Source: Lachnospiraceae bacterium (lineage in GTDB: Bacteria; Bacillota; Clostridia; Lachnospirales; Lachnospiraceae). From it: a stretch of 55,178 nucleotides of DNA. The position numbers and the translations under genes are program-made. This document shows positions 42,658-51,028 of this stretch, in pieces; within the stretch, counting starts at the first letter, position 1, and every line of letters begins with the position of its first letter. The DNA is taken from contig JAEEOO010000045.1 of NCBI GenBank assembly GCA_016284315.1, positions 1 to 55,178 on the forward strand, given 5' to 3'. Below the pieces are notes generated by a model that searched no databases, was not told the origin of the DNA, and saw nothing but the letters and a program-made list of their open reading frames with translations.

Positions 42658-42993
42658 TTACTGATTATTTTCGCTTACTGTCTGGTAAGTAACGATCCTC
42701 TGTGCATCGATCTCGGGCATTCCCACGAAAGAAGCTCCGTAGTAGTATGTATCTTCCTTAAGCTCGATACGTACGATCTGAAGAAATGCGTGTAAAACTT
42801 CCTTGGTCCAGATAGTAAGATATGATTCATAAACGGTCCCGATAAGAAGAGGAGTCTTGCAGACGAATCCCACACCGCTCTTAGAAACATCACAGATCTC
42901 GATGTTCACTTCCTCGTCAACTCCACCGTCAAGTCTCTTGATCACCAAAGTTGAATCCAATTGAGTTCTTTTGCTTTTTCTTCTCTCTTCCAT
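42658..42993 (-). CDS. PilZ domain protein (c-di-GMP binding)
   Basis: This 111-residue single-domain PilZ protein has both c-di-GMP binding motifs: the arginine motif RRKSKR at residues 4-9 and DVSKSGVG (D35, S37, G40). PilZ proteins change shape on binding c-di-GMP and control partner enzymes or transcription indirectly. As the first gene of an operon for acyl activation and transfer, it could tie lipid modification to the c-di-GMP state, for instance in surface attachment. No diguanylate cyclase lies in the window. AAGGGG precedes the ATG. Confidence 0.92.
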   Translation of the reverse strand: MEERRKSKRTQLDSTLVIKRLDGGVDEEVNIEICDVSKSGVGFVCKTPLLIGTVYESYLTIWTKEVLHAFLQIVRIELKEDTYYYGASFVGMPEIDAQRIVTYQTVSENNQ

Positions 42994-43022
42994 TGTCTTA
43001 TCCCCTTACGTCTAGGCACGGG

Positions 43023-43034
43023 CGGTCGTGACCG
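43023..43034. promoter_or_regulatory. Palindrome in the PilZ operon leader
   Basis: CGGTC-GT-GACCG lies 30-41 bases upstream of the PilZ start, inside the leader. It could be an operator or a small RNA hairpin. Nothing else in the window repeats it. Confidence 0.25.
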
Positions 43035-43089
43035 TTTATTAGATTTTCAAACTGTATACTCCGCACCGCCGCGGTAGCATAACAAAGTA

Positions 43090-43118
43090 ATTATACCAAA
43101 ATATTCGGTTTATAACAA
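43090..43118 (-). promoter_or_regulatory. Promoter of the PilZ-lipid operon
   Basis: The minus strand reads TTGTTA, a 17-base spacer and TATAAT, just downstream of queA and about 97 bases before the PilZ start. It is the only strong promoter I can see for the following nine genes. Confidence 0.75.
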
Positions 43119-43134
43119 CTCTTGGGCTTTGGCG

Positions 43135-44178
43135 CTATTTCAGCTCATCAGTGAAAAAGCAGGCATCGCCAAAGGAAAAGAATCTGTATCTGTTCTCAAC
43201 AGCTTCTTTATATGCGTTAAGGACATGCTCTCTTCCCGCAAGGGCTGAAACAAGCATAACAAGGGTGCTCTCAGGCAGATGGAAATTGGTGATGAGGCAA
43301 TCAAGAACCTTGAACTTGTATCCGGGATAGATAAAGATACTTGTATCGTCGCTCTTTGCGATAACCTCACCGTTTTCATCAGCGGCACTCTCTATTGTCC
43401 TGCAACTTGTTGTTCCGACGCAGATAACTCTGCCGCCGTTTTTCTTGGTCTCATTTATGATATCGGCAGCTTCCTTTGTCACCCGGTAAAACTCGGTATG
43501 CATGTGATGATCGAGTATATTCTCCTCTTTAACCGGTCTGAAGGTACCGAGGCCCACATGCAAAGTAACATAGGCAAGCTTTATGCCCTTATCTTCAATC
43601 TTCTTTAAAAGCTCGGGAGTAAAATGCAGGCCTGCAGTAGGGGCTGCTGCGGAACCGTCGAACTTTGCGTAAACGGTCTGGTAACGGTTCTTGTCCTGAA
43701 GCTTATGAGTAATGTAGGGAGGAAGGGGCATCTCTCCGAGGCTGTCCAAAACTTCTTCCCAGATTCCGTCGTAGAAAAACTTGATCATACGGTTTCCGTC
43801 GTCAACGGTCTCGATGACTTCAGCCTTAAGCTTTCCTCCGCCGAAAACGAGTTTCTGACCGGGCTTGCACTTTTTACCGGGTCTAACAAGTGTCTCCCAT
43901 ACATCTCCTTCGTTTCTCTTAAGGAGAAGGACTTCCACCTGTCCGCCGCTTCCTTCGCGCTCACCGTAAAGTCTTGCGGGGATGACCTTGGTATTGTTGA
44001 GCACAAGGCAGTCACCGGGATTCAAGTAATCAATGATATCCCTAAAGATCTTGTGCTGCAAACTACCGGTATTTTTATCAACCACGAGCAGTTTGCTCGA
44101 GGAACGGTCTTCCAGAGGATCCTGAGCTATCAGTTCCTCCGGAAGATCAAAATAAAAATCTGATTTTTTAAGTTCCAT
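43135..44178 (-). CDS. queA: S-adenosylmethionine:tRNA ribosyltransferase-isomerase
   Basis: QueA adds the ribosyl part of AdoMet to 7-aminomethyl-7-deazaguanine in tRNA, making epoxyqueuosine. The 347-residue protein begins [20 protein letters not shown] and shows the family blocks [23 protein letters not shown] and [14 protein letters not shown]. Full length. AAAGG precedes the ATG. It is the last gene of the pheST run, 28 bases after the M18 aminopeptidase. I see no hairpin terminator after it, so some readthrough into the PilZ operon is possible. Confidence 0.97.
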   Translation of the reverse strand: MELKKSDFYFDLPEELIAQDPLEDRSSSKLLVVDKNTGSLQHKIFRDIIDYLNPGDCLVLNNTKVIPARLYGEREGSGGQVEVLLLKRNEGDVWETLVRPGKKCKPGQKLVFGGGKLKAEVIETVDDGNRMIKFFYDGIWEEVLDSLGEMPLPPYITHKLQDKNRYQTVYAKFDGSAAAPTAGLHFTPELLKKIEDKGIKLAYVTLHVGLGTFRPVKEENILDHHMHTEFYRVTKEAADIINETKKNGGRVICVGTTSCRTIESAADENGEVIAKSDDTSIFIYPGYKFKVLDCLITNFHLPESTLVMLVSALAGREHVLNAYKEAVENRYRFFSFGDACFFTDELK

Positions 44179-44206
44179 TATTAACCTTTTCTAAGTAAGG
44201 CTTACC

Positions 44207-45649
44207 TTACATTACGGCTCCCTTAACGAAAGCCTTGTATCCTCTGTAGGTCTCGTAGATATCAGCCTTGCTGGTAGCTTCCCAGGGTGCATGCATGTTG
44301 AGAACTGCAACACCGCTGTCGATTACGTTCATTCCGTAAAGAGCAAGGATGTAAGCGATGGTTCCGCCTCCTCCTACGTCTACCTTACCGAGCTCAGCGG
44401 TCTGGAAGCAAACCTTATCCTTATCAAGGACGTCACGGATCTTAGCCATGTACTCAGCGTTTGCATCGTTGGAGCCGCTCTTTCCTCTTGCGCCGGTGAA
44501 CTTGTTGAATACCATACCTTTTCCAAGGTAAGCAACGTTCTTTCTCTCAAATGCGCTCTCGTATGAAGGATCGAAGCCCGCTGACACATCAGATGAAAGC
44601 ATGCAGCTTCTTGAAAGGCATCTTCTTACGTTGAGCTCACTGTACTCGCCCTTAAGGTTCATAACTTCTGCTACTGCATTCTCGAAGAAATGAGACTGCA
44701 TACCGGTAGCGCCTACTGAACCGATCTCCTCCTTGTCAACAAGGATGCAAACGGTGGTTCTGTCACAAACAGGGCTGTCAAGCATTGCCTGCATTGAGGT
44801 GTAAGCACATACTCTGTCGTCCTGACCATATCCAAGGATGATGCTTCTGTCAAAGCCTGCATCTCTTGCCTTACCTGCGGGAACAACTTCAAGCTCAGCT
44901 GAGAGGAAATCTTCCTCCTCGATATCGTAGGTCTGCTTAAGGATGTCAAGAACGCCTGCCTTAACTGCTTCCTTAGCCTTTTCCTTCTCGTCCTTCTTAG
45001 CGGTCTTAGCGCCGGTCTTCTTTGCAGGTCCGCCTACAAGAGTAAGGGGCTTGTTACCGATGATGATATCAAGAGCTTCGCCCTCGATAACCTTTGCTGC
45101 CTTCTTTTCCATCTGCTCCTGAGCAAGGTGGATAAGAAGATCGCTTACGAAGAATACGGGATCCGACTCATCCTCACCAACGTTGATCTCAACGGTGGTT
45201 CCGTCCTTCTTAACGATAACGCCGTGAAGAGCAAGAGGAATGGTAGCCCACTGATACTTCTTGATTCCGCCGTAGTAGTGGGTATCAAGGTAAGCGATTC
45301 CGTCCTTCTCATAAAGGGGATTCTGCTTAACGTCCATTCTGGGGCTGTCGATGTGTGCGCCAAGGATGTTAAGGCCTTCGATCATAGGCTTCTTACCAAT
45401 TCTGAACATGCAAACAGATTTGTTCATCCAAACGCTGTATACCTTATCGCCGGCCTTTAATTTAGCGCCGCTGTCGATAAGGCTCTCAAGCTCTTTATAG
45501 CCATCCTTCTCGATGGTGTTAACAATGCGGTCTACGCACTCGCGCTCAGTCTTTGCTTCACTGATGAACTCGCGGTAGTCGTCGCAGAGCTTGTTAAGTT
45601 TCTTAAGTTCTTTCTCGTCGTATGTTTCCCATACATTCTTATGTTCCAT
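44207..45649 (-). CDS. M18 family aminopeptidase
   Basis: This 480-residue cytosolic metallopeptidase removes N-terminal, mostly acidic or hydrophobic, residues from peptides. M18 features include GAHIDSPRMDVKQNPLYE, with the first zinc histidine and aspartate, and VDKEEIGSVGATGMQSHFFE, with the catalytic glutamates. A C-terminal GGGGTIAYILALYG region and the closing HAPWEATSKADIYE segment carry the last metal histidine. A Lys/Ala-rich insert (about 205-230, KKTGAKTAKKDEKEKAKEAV) resembles that of clostridial aminopeptidase I. Gaps of 18 and 28 bases place it in the pheT-queA run. Confidence 0.94.
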   Translation of the reverse strand: MEHKNVWETYDEKELKKLNKLCDDYREFISEAKTERECVDRIVNTIEKDGYKELESLIDSGAKLKAGDKVYSVWMNKSVCMFRIGKKPMIEGLNILGAHIDSPRMDVKQNPLYEKDGIAYLDTHYYGGIKKYQWATIPLALHGVIVKKDGTTVEINVGEDESDPVFFVSDLLIHLAQEQMEKKAAKVIEGEALDIIIGNKPLTLVGGPAKKTGAKTAKKDEKEKAKEAVKAGVLDILKQTYDIEEEDFLSAELEVVPAGKARDAGFDRSIILGYGQDDRVCAYTSMQAMLDSPVCDRTTVCILVDKEEIGSVGATGMQSHFFENAVAEVMNLKGEYSELNVRRCLSRSCMLSSDVSAGFDPSYESAFERKNVAYLGKGMVFNKFTGARGKSGSNDANAEYMAKIRDVLDKDKVCFQTAELGKVDVGGGGTIAYILALYGMNVIDSGVAVLNMHAPWEATSKADIYETYRGYKAFVKGAVM

Positions 45650-45667
45650 ACTAAACTTCCTCTTTTC

Positions 45668-48088
45668 TTATACTCTTAATTCTATTTCTAATTCTTTCTT
45701 GAGATTCTTCAGGATCTTGTGTACGTAGCCGTCAACTGCCTCGGCAGTGAATTCTTCATCCTTGGGAGTGAAGGTGATGGTGAAGGCCATGCTCTTCTTG
45801 TCGGCTGCGATCTGCTCGCCTTCGTATACGTCAAAGAGCTTGATCTCGGTTACGTAATTGCAAGCATTGGAGATAACCTCTTCTACCTGTCCGCAGGTGA
45901 TGTCCTTGTTCATGATAAGAGCAAGGTCACGACTCTCGGTAGCATACTTGGGAAGGGGCTTGAATACAGGTGCCTTTCCGTAGAACTTTGAAAGAGTCTC
46001 AAGATCGATCTCGCAAACATATGCGGGATATCTCATAGCCTCTGCGTTCATGATCTCGTATGTTACGCGGCCAAGGTATCCTATTTCCTCTCCCTCACAG
46101 AAGATTGCAGCTGCCTGGTAAGGGTGAAGGAAGGGCTTCTCTGTTCTCTCATATGTGAAGCTGATATTAAGAGCATCAGCAACAGTCTCGGTTAATCCCT
46201 TAAGTGTAAAGAAGCTCTCGTTCTTTCCGAATACACCGATGCAGAGAGTCTCTCTCTCGTCGGGATAGTCGGTAAGAGGAAGCTCGCCGGGGATGAACTT
46301 GTTTCCGATCTCGAAGATCTTGCCTTCAAGATTTCCGCGCTTCTGGTTTCTTCCCATAGCGTGGATCATCTGTGCCGCAAGAGTGGTTCTCATAAGAGAG
46401 AGCTCTTCGTTGATAGGATTCATGATCCTGATGGCATGTCTCTCGGGTGCGTCCTGCGCAAATCCAAGGAAGTCAAGATCTGAAGGCGAGAAGAAGGAGT
46501 AATGCATTCCCTCGTAAGCACCTGCTCCGCAAAGAGCCTTCTTGATGTGAAGGGTTGTCTTCTGACGAGGGCTCTGTCCACCAATGGTTACTTTAGCGGT
46601 GGGCATGAATGTGGGCTTGATGTGATCGTAGCCGTACATTCTGATAAGCTCTTCCGCGATATCGGGATAATCTTCCATGTCCTCACGATATGCGGGGATG
46701 TTGATGGTAAGTTCGTCACCGTTGATCTCGGGTGCGAAGTAAAGTCTTGTAAGGATTTTCTTGATCTCTTCGGTAGGAACCTCAATACCAAGAACTCCGT
46801 TAACCTTCTTGATACTTGCCTTTAAAGGTCTGGGCTCAAGGCTCTTTCCGGTGTTAACGTCCTCGTGAGTGGATGAGATCTTACCGCAGCCAAGCTCTTC
46901 AACAAGGTGAAGGACTCTCTTCATTGCCATAACGGTTGCGTACTCATCAACGCCCTTAGAGTATCTCTGGCTTGAGTCTGATGACTGGCCGAGAGCACGT
47001 GAGCTCTTTCTGATATTGTCACGGGCAAACTTTGCTGCCTCGAACATAACCTCAGTGGTGTTCTCTCTGATCTCGGAATTAAGTCCGCCCATGATACCTG
47101 CAAGTGCAACGGGCTTTACGCCGTCACAGATAACAAGATTGTTGGGGTTAAGAGTAAATTCCTTCTCATCGAGAGTAGTGATCTTCTCGCCCTCTTTAGC
47201 GCGTCTAACAACGATCTGGTTTCCCTCAAGGAAATTGCAGTCGAATGCATGAAGGGGCTGACCAAGTTCACGCATGATATAGTTGGTGATGTCTACGATG
47301 TTTGAGATTGAATTGTTGCCCACAAGAGCAAGTCTTCTTCTCATCCATGCAGGTGATTCACCAAGCTTAACGTCATATACATAATGTGCTGAATATCTGG
47401 GGCAGATGTCCTGTGCCTCTACAGTTACCTTGAAGCCTTCCTTCTTAACGTCGGTGGTGTGGTAATCGAGTGCGGGCTCATGAAGCTCTGTTCCGAGAAC
47501 TGCGGCAACTTCTCTTGCAAGACCGAAGATGCTCTGGCAGTCAGGTCTGTTTGCTGTAATGGAAACATCAAAGATCCAGTCATTGAGGCCGGTGATCTCT
47601 TTAACGTCTGTTCCTGGCTTTGTATCCTCGGGAAGAACAAGAAGTCCGTTGTATCCCGCGCCGGGATAAAGGTTCTCGTTAAGGCCGATCTCTACGCCTG
47701 AGCAAAGCATTCCGTTTGAATCATATCCGCGAAGCTTGCCCTTCTTGATGGTCATAACACCTTCGATGGTAACGTGGTCTTTAGCGGTTGCATAAACCTG
47801 TGCTCCGGGAAGAGCTACGGGGAATATACCACCTGCAACAACATTATCTGCACCGCAGCAGATCTGATAAGCTTCCGGCTCTCCAACATCTACGGTACAA
47901 ACATGAAGATGAGTCTCGGGAATGGGTTCACAGGTAAGAACTTTACCTGCTACAACGCCGCTGATATCCTTACCCACCTGATACTTCTCTTCTACCTCGA
48001 ATCCGCAGGAGAAAAGCTTCTCTTCAAGCTCATCGGGTGAAACATTTATATCAACATAATCTTTTAACCAACTAAGTGGAACTAACAT
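45668..48088 (-). CDS. pheT: Phenylalanine-tRNA ligase beta subunit
   Basis: The 806-residue beta chain of the heterotetrameric synthetase is complete. An N-terminal tRNA-binding (EMAP-like) domain runs to about 155, the B3/B4 editing domain is central (GQPLHAFDCNFL), and the B5 region follows. The C-terminal anticodon-binding ferredoxin-like domain ends FKPLPKYATESRDLALIMNK onward. It lies 44 bases after pheS, and the start has AGAGG. The order pheS-pheT is standard. Confidence 0.97.
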   Translation of the reverse strand: MLVPLSWLKDYVDINVSPDELEEKLFSCGFEVEEKYQVGKDISGVVAGKVLTCEPIPETHLHVCTVDVGEPEAYQICCGADNVVAGGIFPVALPGAQVYATAKDHVTIEGVMTIKKGKLRGYDSNGMLCSGVEIGLNENLYPGAGYNGLLVLPEDTKPGTDVKEITGLNDWIFDVSITANRPDCQSIFGLAREVAAVLGTELHEPALDYHTTDVKKEGFKVTVEAQDICPRYSAHYVYDVKLGESPAWMRRRLALVGNNSISNIVDITNYIMRELGQPLHAFDCNFLEGNQIVVRRAKEGEKITTLDEKEFTLNPNNLVICDGVKPVALAGIMGGLNSEIRENTTEVMFEAAKFARDNIRKSSRALGQSSDSSQRYSKGVDEYATVMAMKRVLHLVEELGCGKISSTHEDVNTGKSLEPRPLKASIKKVNGVLGIEVPTEEIKKILTRLYFAPEINGDELTINIPAYREDMEDYPDIAEELIRMYGYDHIKPTFMPTAKVTIGGQSPRQKTTLHIKKALCGAGAYEGMHYSFFSPSDLDFLGFAQDAPERHAIRIMNPINEELSLMRTTLAAQMIHAMGRNQKRGNLEGKIFEIGNKFIPGELPLTDYPDERETLCIGVFGKNESFFTLKGLTETVADALNISFTYERTEKPFLHPYQAAAIFCEGEEIGYLGRVTYEIMNAEAMRYPAYVCEIDLETLSKFYGKAPVFKPLPKYATESRDLALIMNKDITCGQVEEVISNACNYVTEIKLFDVYEGEQIAADKKSMAFTITFTPKDEEFTAEAVDGYVHKILKNLKKELEIELRV

Positions 48089-48132
48089 TTCTTTTTACCT
48101 CTTTTCTCGAAAATATAATCGAATGTCTAATA

Positions 48133-49176
48133 TCAGTCATCAATTTGCTCAAGTACTCTAAGGTCTGATTCAAACAGCATCTTAATGTTGTTGATACCAT
48201 ACTTAAGCATTGCGATACGCTCAAGTCCGAGTCCGAATGCAAATCCGGAATACTTGTCGGAATCGATACCGCAATTTTCGAGAACCTTTTTGTTAACTAC
48301 GCCTGCGCCGAGTACTTCGATCCAACCGGTACCCTTGCAAAGCTTGCAGCCCTTACCGCCACACTGGAAGCAACTTACGTCTACTTCTACAGAAGGCTCG
48401 GTGAAGGGGAAATATGAAGGGCGAAGACGGGTTGTGGTCTCCTCGCCGAAGATCTGCTTAACGAACATATCAAGGCTTCCCTTAAGGTCGCAAAGATTGA
48501 TACCCTCGTCAACAACAAGTCCTTCCATCTGGGAGAACATGGGTGAGTGGGTAGCGTCATCATCTGAACGGAATACCTTTCCGGGGCTGACGATCTTGAT
48601 AGGGGGCTTGGTAGACTCCATAACATGGATCTGACCTGCTGAGGTCTGGGTTCTTAAAAGGAACTCAGGTGAGAGATAGAAAGTATCCTGCATATCTCTT
48701 GCGGGGTGATCGTCGGGGGTGTTAAGAGCGGTGAAGTTGTAGAAATCCTTCTCGATCTCTGTTCCTTCGTATACTGAAAATCCCATTCCCGCGAAGATAT
48801 CGATAAGCTGATTTCTTACGGTAGTGATGGGGTGAAGATTTCCTGCGGTCTGCTTCTTTGCAGGCATGGAAATATCGATCTTCTCGCTCTCATAACGAAG
48901 CTTAAGTTCTTTCTCCTTAAGCTTTGTATCTATATCATCAAAAAATCCAAGAGCCCACTGCTTTGCTTCGTTTACAGCCTTACCGAAGTTGGCCTTCTGC
49001 TCTGCGGGCACCTGTGCCATCTCTTTCATAAGTGCGGAAAGTTTTCCCTGTTTTGAATCAAGAAAGCTCTTCTTAAGCTCATAGAGAGCCTTTGAACTGC
49101 TCTGCTTTTCAGCATACTCGCGAATTTCTGCTTTTAAGCTTTCAATCTGACTCTGAAGTTCTGATAGATCCTTCAT
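48133..49176 (-). CDS. pheS: Phenylalanine-tRNA ligase alpha subunit
   Basis: This 347-residue catalytic chain charges tRNA-Phe. A coiled-coil arm (1-90) precedes the class II catalytic core with motif 2 ([16 protein letters not shown]) and motif 3 ([14 protein letters not shown]). A cysteine cluster [11 protein letters not shown] lies before motif 3; this is common in PheS of many bacteria. The start has AAGGAG. The gene lies only 22 bases after the YihY-like gene, so no separate leader or T-box precedes it. Confidence 0.97.
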   Translation of the reverse strand: MKDLSELQSQIESLKAEIREYAEKQSSSKALYELKKSFLDSKQGKLSALMKEMAQVPAEQKANFGKAVNEAKQWALGFFDDIDTKLKEKELKLRYESEKIDISMPAKKQTAGNLHPITTVRNQLIDIFAGMGFSVYEGTEIEKDFYNFTALNTPDDHPARDMQDTFYLSPEFLLRTQTSAGQIHVMESTKPPIKIVSPGKVFRSDDDATHSPMFSQMEGLVVDEGINLCDLKGSLDMFVKQIFGEETTTRLRPSYFPFTEPSVEVDVSCFQCGGKGCKLCKGTGWIEVLGAGVVNKKVLENCGIDSDKYSGFAFGLGLERIAMLKYGINNIKMLFESDLRVLEQIDD

Positions 49177-49198
49177 TTTTTCATATCTCCTTAATTAA

Positions 49199-50188
49199 TT
49201 ATTCCAAGTAGTCTTGTTCTTTATCTATTTCTTCGCGTACCTCTTCATTACGCACGTCATCGTTTTCGTGACCCAATGGCTTCCTGAGGGATGATCCAAA
49301 CAGCGCCGATTCCTGATTGTCATCAATAATACCCTGCATTTCAGCTCTTTTTTTCTTGGGATAAACCAGTACGATGTTGACCGGTTTAAAATATTTATTC
49401 AAGTATCCTCCGTAGAGGAAAAAGAGGAAGCAAAAATACATCCAGATCATAGCCACGACAACCATGGCGAGATTTCCGTACATGCTGTAAGCATTGTATC
49501 TGCTCACATAATAGGAGAAGATCGTTGAAAAGACGATCCAGCAAACCGAGGAAAATACGGCGCCCGGAAGCTGCTCCCTAAACTTTTGCTTCTTGTTCGG
49601 CAGGAACGAATACAAAAGTGCGAATATGAAAGTAAGGATAAGGAACATATATAAATGCCTCGGCCTTACGATATAACCCTGTACATCTTTAAACCAGACT
49701 GTAACTCCCGAAAGATAATTGGTAATGGTCTTTCCGAATACCATGAGCAAAAGGCTGATGTAGATAGCTGCAAGGATCGCAAGTGTATACAGACAACAAA
49801 CGCCTCGCCTTACAAAATAGTTTCTCTTCTCTTCCACATCATAAACTGCATTGAGCCCCTGGACCATTGAAGAAACGCCCTTTGCAGCTGTCCATAAAGT
49901 AACTATCGCAGATACGGTGAGTACCGCATAGCCTCCTGAATAAACACTGTCGATAAGCTTGCTTATCAGGTTCCAGAAAATCTCGGGAATAAAACCCTGC
50001 ATAAAGTATATAAGATCCGCCTCAGTGATCTTGGTAAAGGGAAGGATGGAACACAAAAGTATCAGCATCGGGGTAAAAGAAAGCAACAGAAAAAACGAAG
50101 TGCAAGCAGCATACGCATCAATGTTCAGCCTCTTAACACTTCGGGCAAAATCATCATATATTTTGTAGACTTTCTTTAATACTCTCAT
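49199..50188 (-). CDS. YihY/BrkB family inner membrane protein
   Basis: This 329-residue protein has about six membrane helices and the YihY family opening (AYAACTSFFLLLSFTPMLIL), where RNase BN and BrkB annotations were once used wrongly. Later family blocks include the VTLWTAAKGVSSMVQGLNAV segment. The C-terminal 60 residues are charged and cytoplasmic. Molecular function is not settled in the family. It is first in the yihY-pheS-pheT-M18-queA run and has no clear ribosome site. Confidence 0.92.
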   Translation of the reverse strand: MRVLKKVYKIYDDFARSVKRLNIDAYAACTSFFLLLSFTPMLILLCSILPFTKITEADLIYFMQGFIPEIFWNLISKLIDSVYSGGYAVLTVSAIVTLWTAAKGVSSMVQGLNAVYDVEEKRNYFVRRGVCCLYTLAILAAIYISLLLMVFGKTITNYLSGVTVWFKDVQGYIVRPRHLYMFLILTFIFALLYSFLPNKKQKFREQLPGAVFSSVCWIVFSTIFSYYVSRYNAYSMYGNLAMVVVAMIWMYFCFLFFLYGGYLNKYFKPVNIVLVYPKKKRAEMQGIIDDNQESALFGSSLRKPLGHENDDVRNEEVREEIDKEQDYLE

Positions 50189-50226
50189 AACGCCAATCCA
50201 AACTTTCGCAAACTATAGATTAACAC

Positions 50227-50256
50227 AAAAAAAGACCGCTGTAAAGAAACAGCGGT
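50227..50256 (-). terminator. Terminator between 6S-like RNA and yihY
   Basis: On the minus strand ACCGCTGT / ACAGCGGT forms a perfect 8 bp stem with a 6-base loop, followed by C and seven T residues. It separates the structured RNA from the yihY-pheST run. A TATAAT on the minus strand at 50258-50263 might start a yihY transcript within it. Confidence 0.9.
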
Positions 50257-50297
50257 GATTATAAGCCTAATACTATTGTGTTAAATTTTGTTTGATT

Positions 50298-50482
50298 ACC
50301 TACCAGCCCTTTGGAGTGTCCCCGCCTTTTGACGCCTAGCTATTGCTAGGTGGGCATCCGCAACCTTGACCTCTGCCTTCCCCTGGCTCTTACGAGGGGG
50401 CCTGACATCCGACAGGCAATGTAGGAATTCCCGTTAAAGGTAAATGTAGGTTCAAAAATCCGGAGACGTGACCTTAGGGCCA
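50298..50482 (-). ncRNA. ssrS: Structured RNA, probably 6S RNA
   Basis: This roughly 185-base RNA has its own promoter and a downstream terminator and no open reading frame. Its ends pair as in 6S RNA: GGCCCT with AGGGCT, GTCTCCG with CGGGGAC, and TTTTGA with TCAAAA make a long closing stem. A strong 6 bp hairpin CCTAGC-AATA-GCTAGG sits on the 3' side of the central bubble, and a terminal stem ends in CTC-GTAA-GAG. 6S RNA binds sigma-A RNA polymerase in stationary phase. I identify it by fold, not by a remembered sequence, so another small RNA is possible. This explains most of the 50189-50555 gap. Confidence 0.6.
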
Positions 50483-50487
50483 CTTTC

Positions 50488-50516
50488 ATTATACATAAAC
50501 CTATAGATTTGCGCAA
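50488..50516 (-). promoter_or_regulatory. Promoter of the 6S-like RNA
   Basis: The minus strand reads TTGCGC, a 17-base spacer and TATAAT, placing the start at about 50481, exactly where the RNA's closing stem begins. Confidence 0.7.
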
Positions 50517-50555
50517 CATTTAACTAATATAAAATTATAAACTTTAAGTAAACTT

Positions 50556-50888
50556 TTATCGTCCCATTGCCTTGTCAGCCATGGATTTTTTCTTGATCTC
50601 TTCCTGAGGAATGGGCTTTACTACAAGAGCAACTATTAAAGCAGGGATGAACAGGAAATATCCGAAAAGATAGTAACCGCCGAAGTTTCTGCCCTTCTTC
50701 TTTGCAATATTCGCAGGTATGGTCGCGATAAAAAGAGGGATGATAAAGATAGCTGCCAATATAAGGAGTCCGAATCCTGAAAACAGATACTGAGCAAGTC
50801 CGAAGTTTGCTATCTCATCGTTGAGATTGATGGCCTCTTCCGCTGCTTCTGTAGCTTCCGCTGTTAATAAGATAAGAGATGTGTACAT
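50556..50888 (-). CDS. Small membrane protein of unknown function
   Basis: This 110-residue protein has two clear membrane helices (about 33-58 and 71-92), the second after a basic, Gly/Tyr-rich loop (KKKGRNFGGYYLFGYF). Its N-terminus is acidic, and a short polar C-terminus carries positive charge. The loop resembles the motif of small membrane proteins found beside transport or DUF-type genes, but I cannot name a family. GGAG precedes the ATG. It lies between the 6S-like RNA and the pckA terminator and appears monocistronic. Confidence 0.75.
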   Translation of the reverse strand: MYTSLILLTAEATEAAEEAINLNDEIANFGLAQYLFSGFGLLILAAIFIIPLFIATIPANIAKKKGRNFGGYYLFGYFLFIPALIVALVVKPIPQEEIKKKSMADKAMGR

Positions 50889-50975
50889 AATTAGCTCCTC
50901 GCCTCATTTGATTAATGCTTTTATATTCTACAACTTTTATGATTTAAGGTAAAGGAATACATACTTCTTAACCGC

Positions 50976-51006
50976 AAAAAAAGACCGCCACAAAAGTGAC
51001 GGTCTT
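50976..51006 (-). terminator. pckA terminator
   Basis: AAGACCGTCAC / GTGGCGGTCTT (minus strand) form an 11 bp stem with one A-C mismatch and a 4-base loop, followed by a T run. It lies 22 bases after the pckA stop. Confidence 0.9.
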
Positions 51007-51028
51007 TGAAATCTTTAAAGGTTTCGAA

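Noticed and set aside
49177-50226. T-box leader for pheST
   Set aside because: Only 22 bases separate pheS from yihY, and the 50290-50485 RNA has no TGGnACCGCG-type T-box sequence and ends at its own terminator before yihY.
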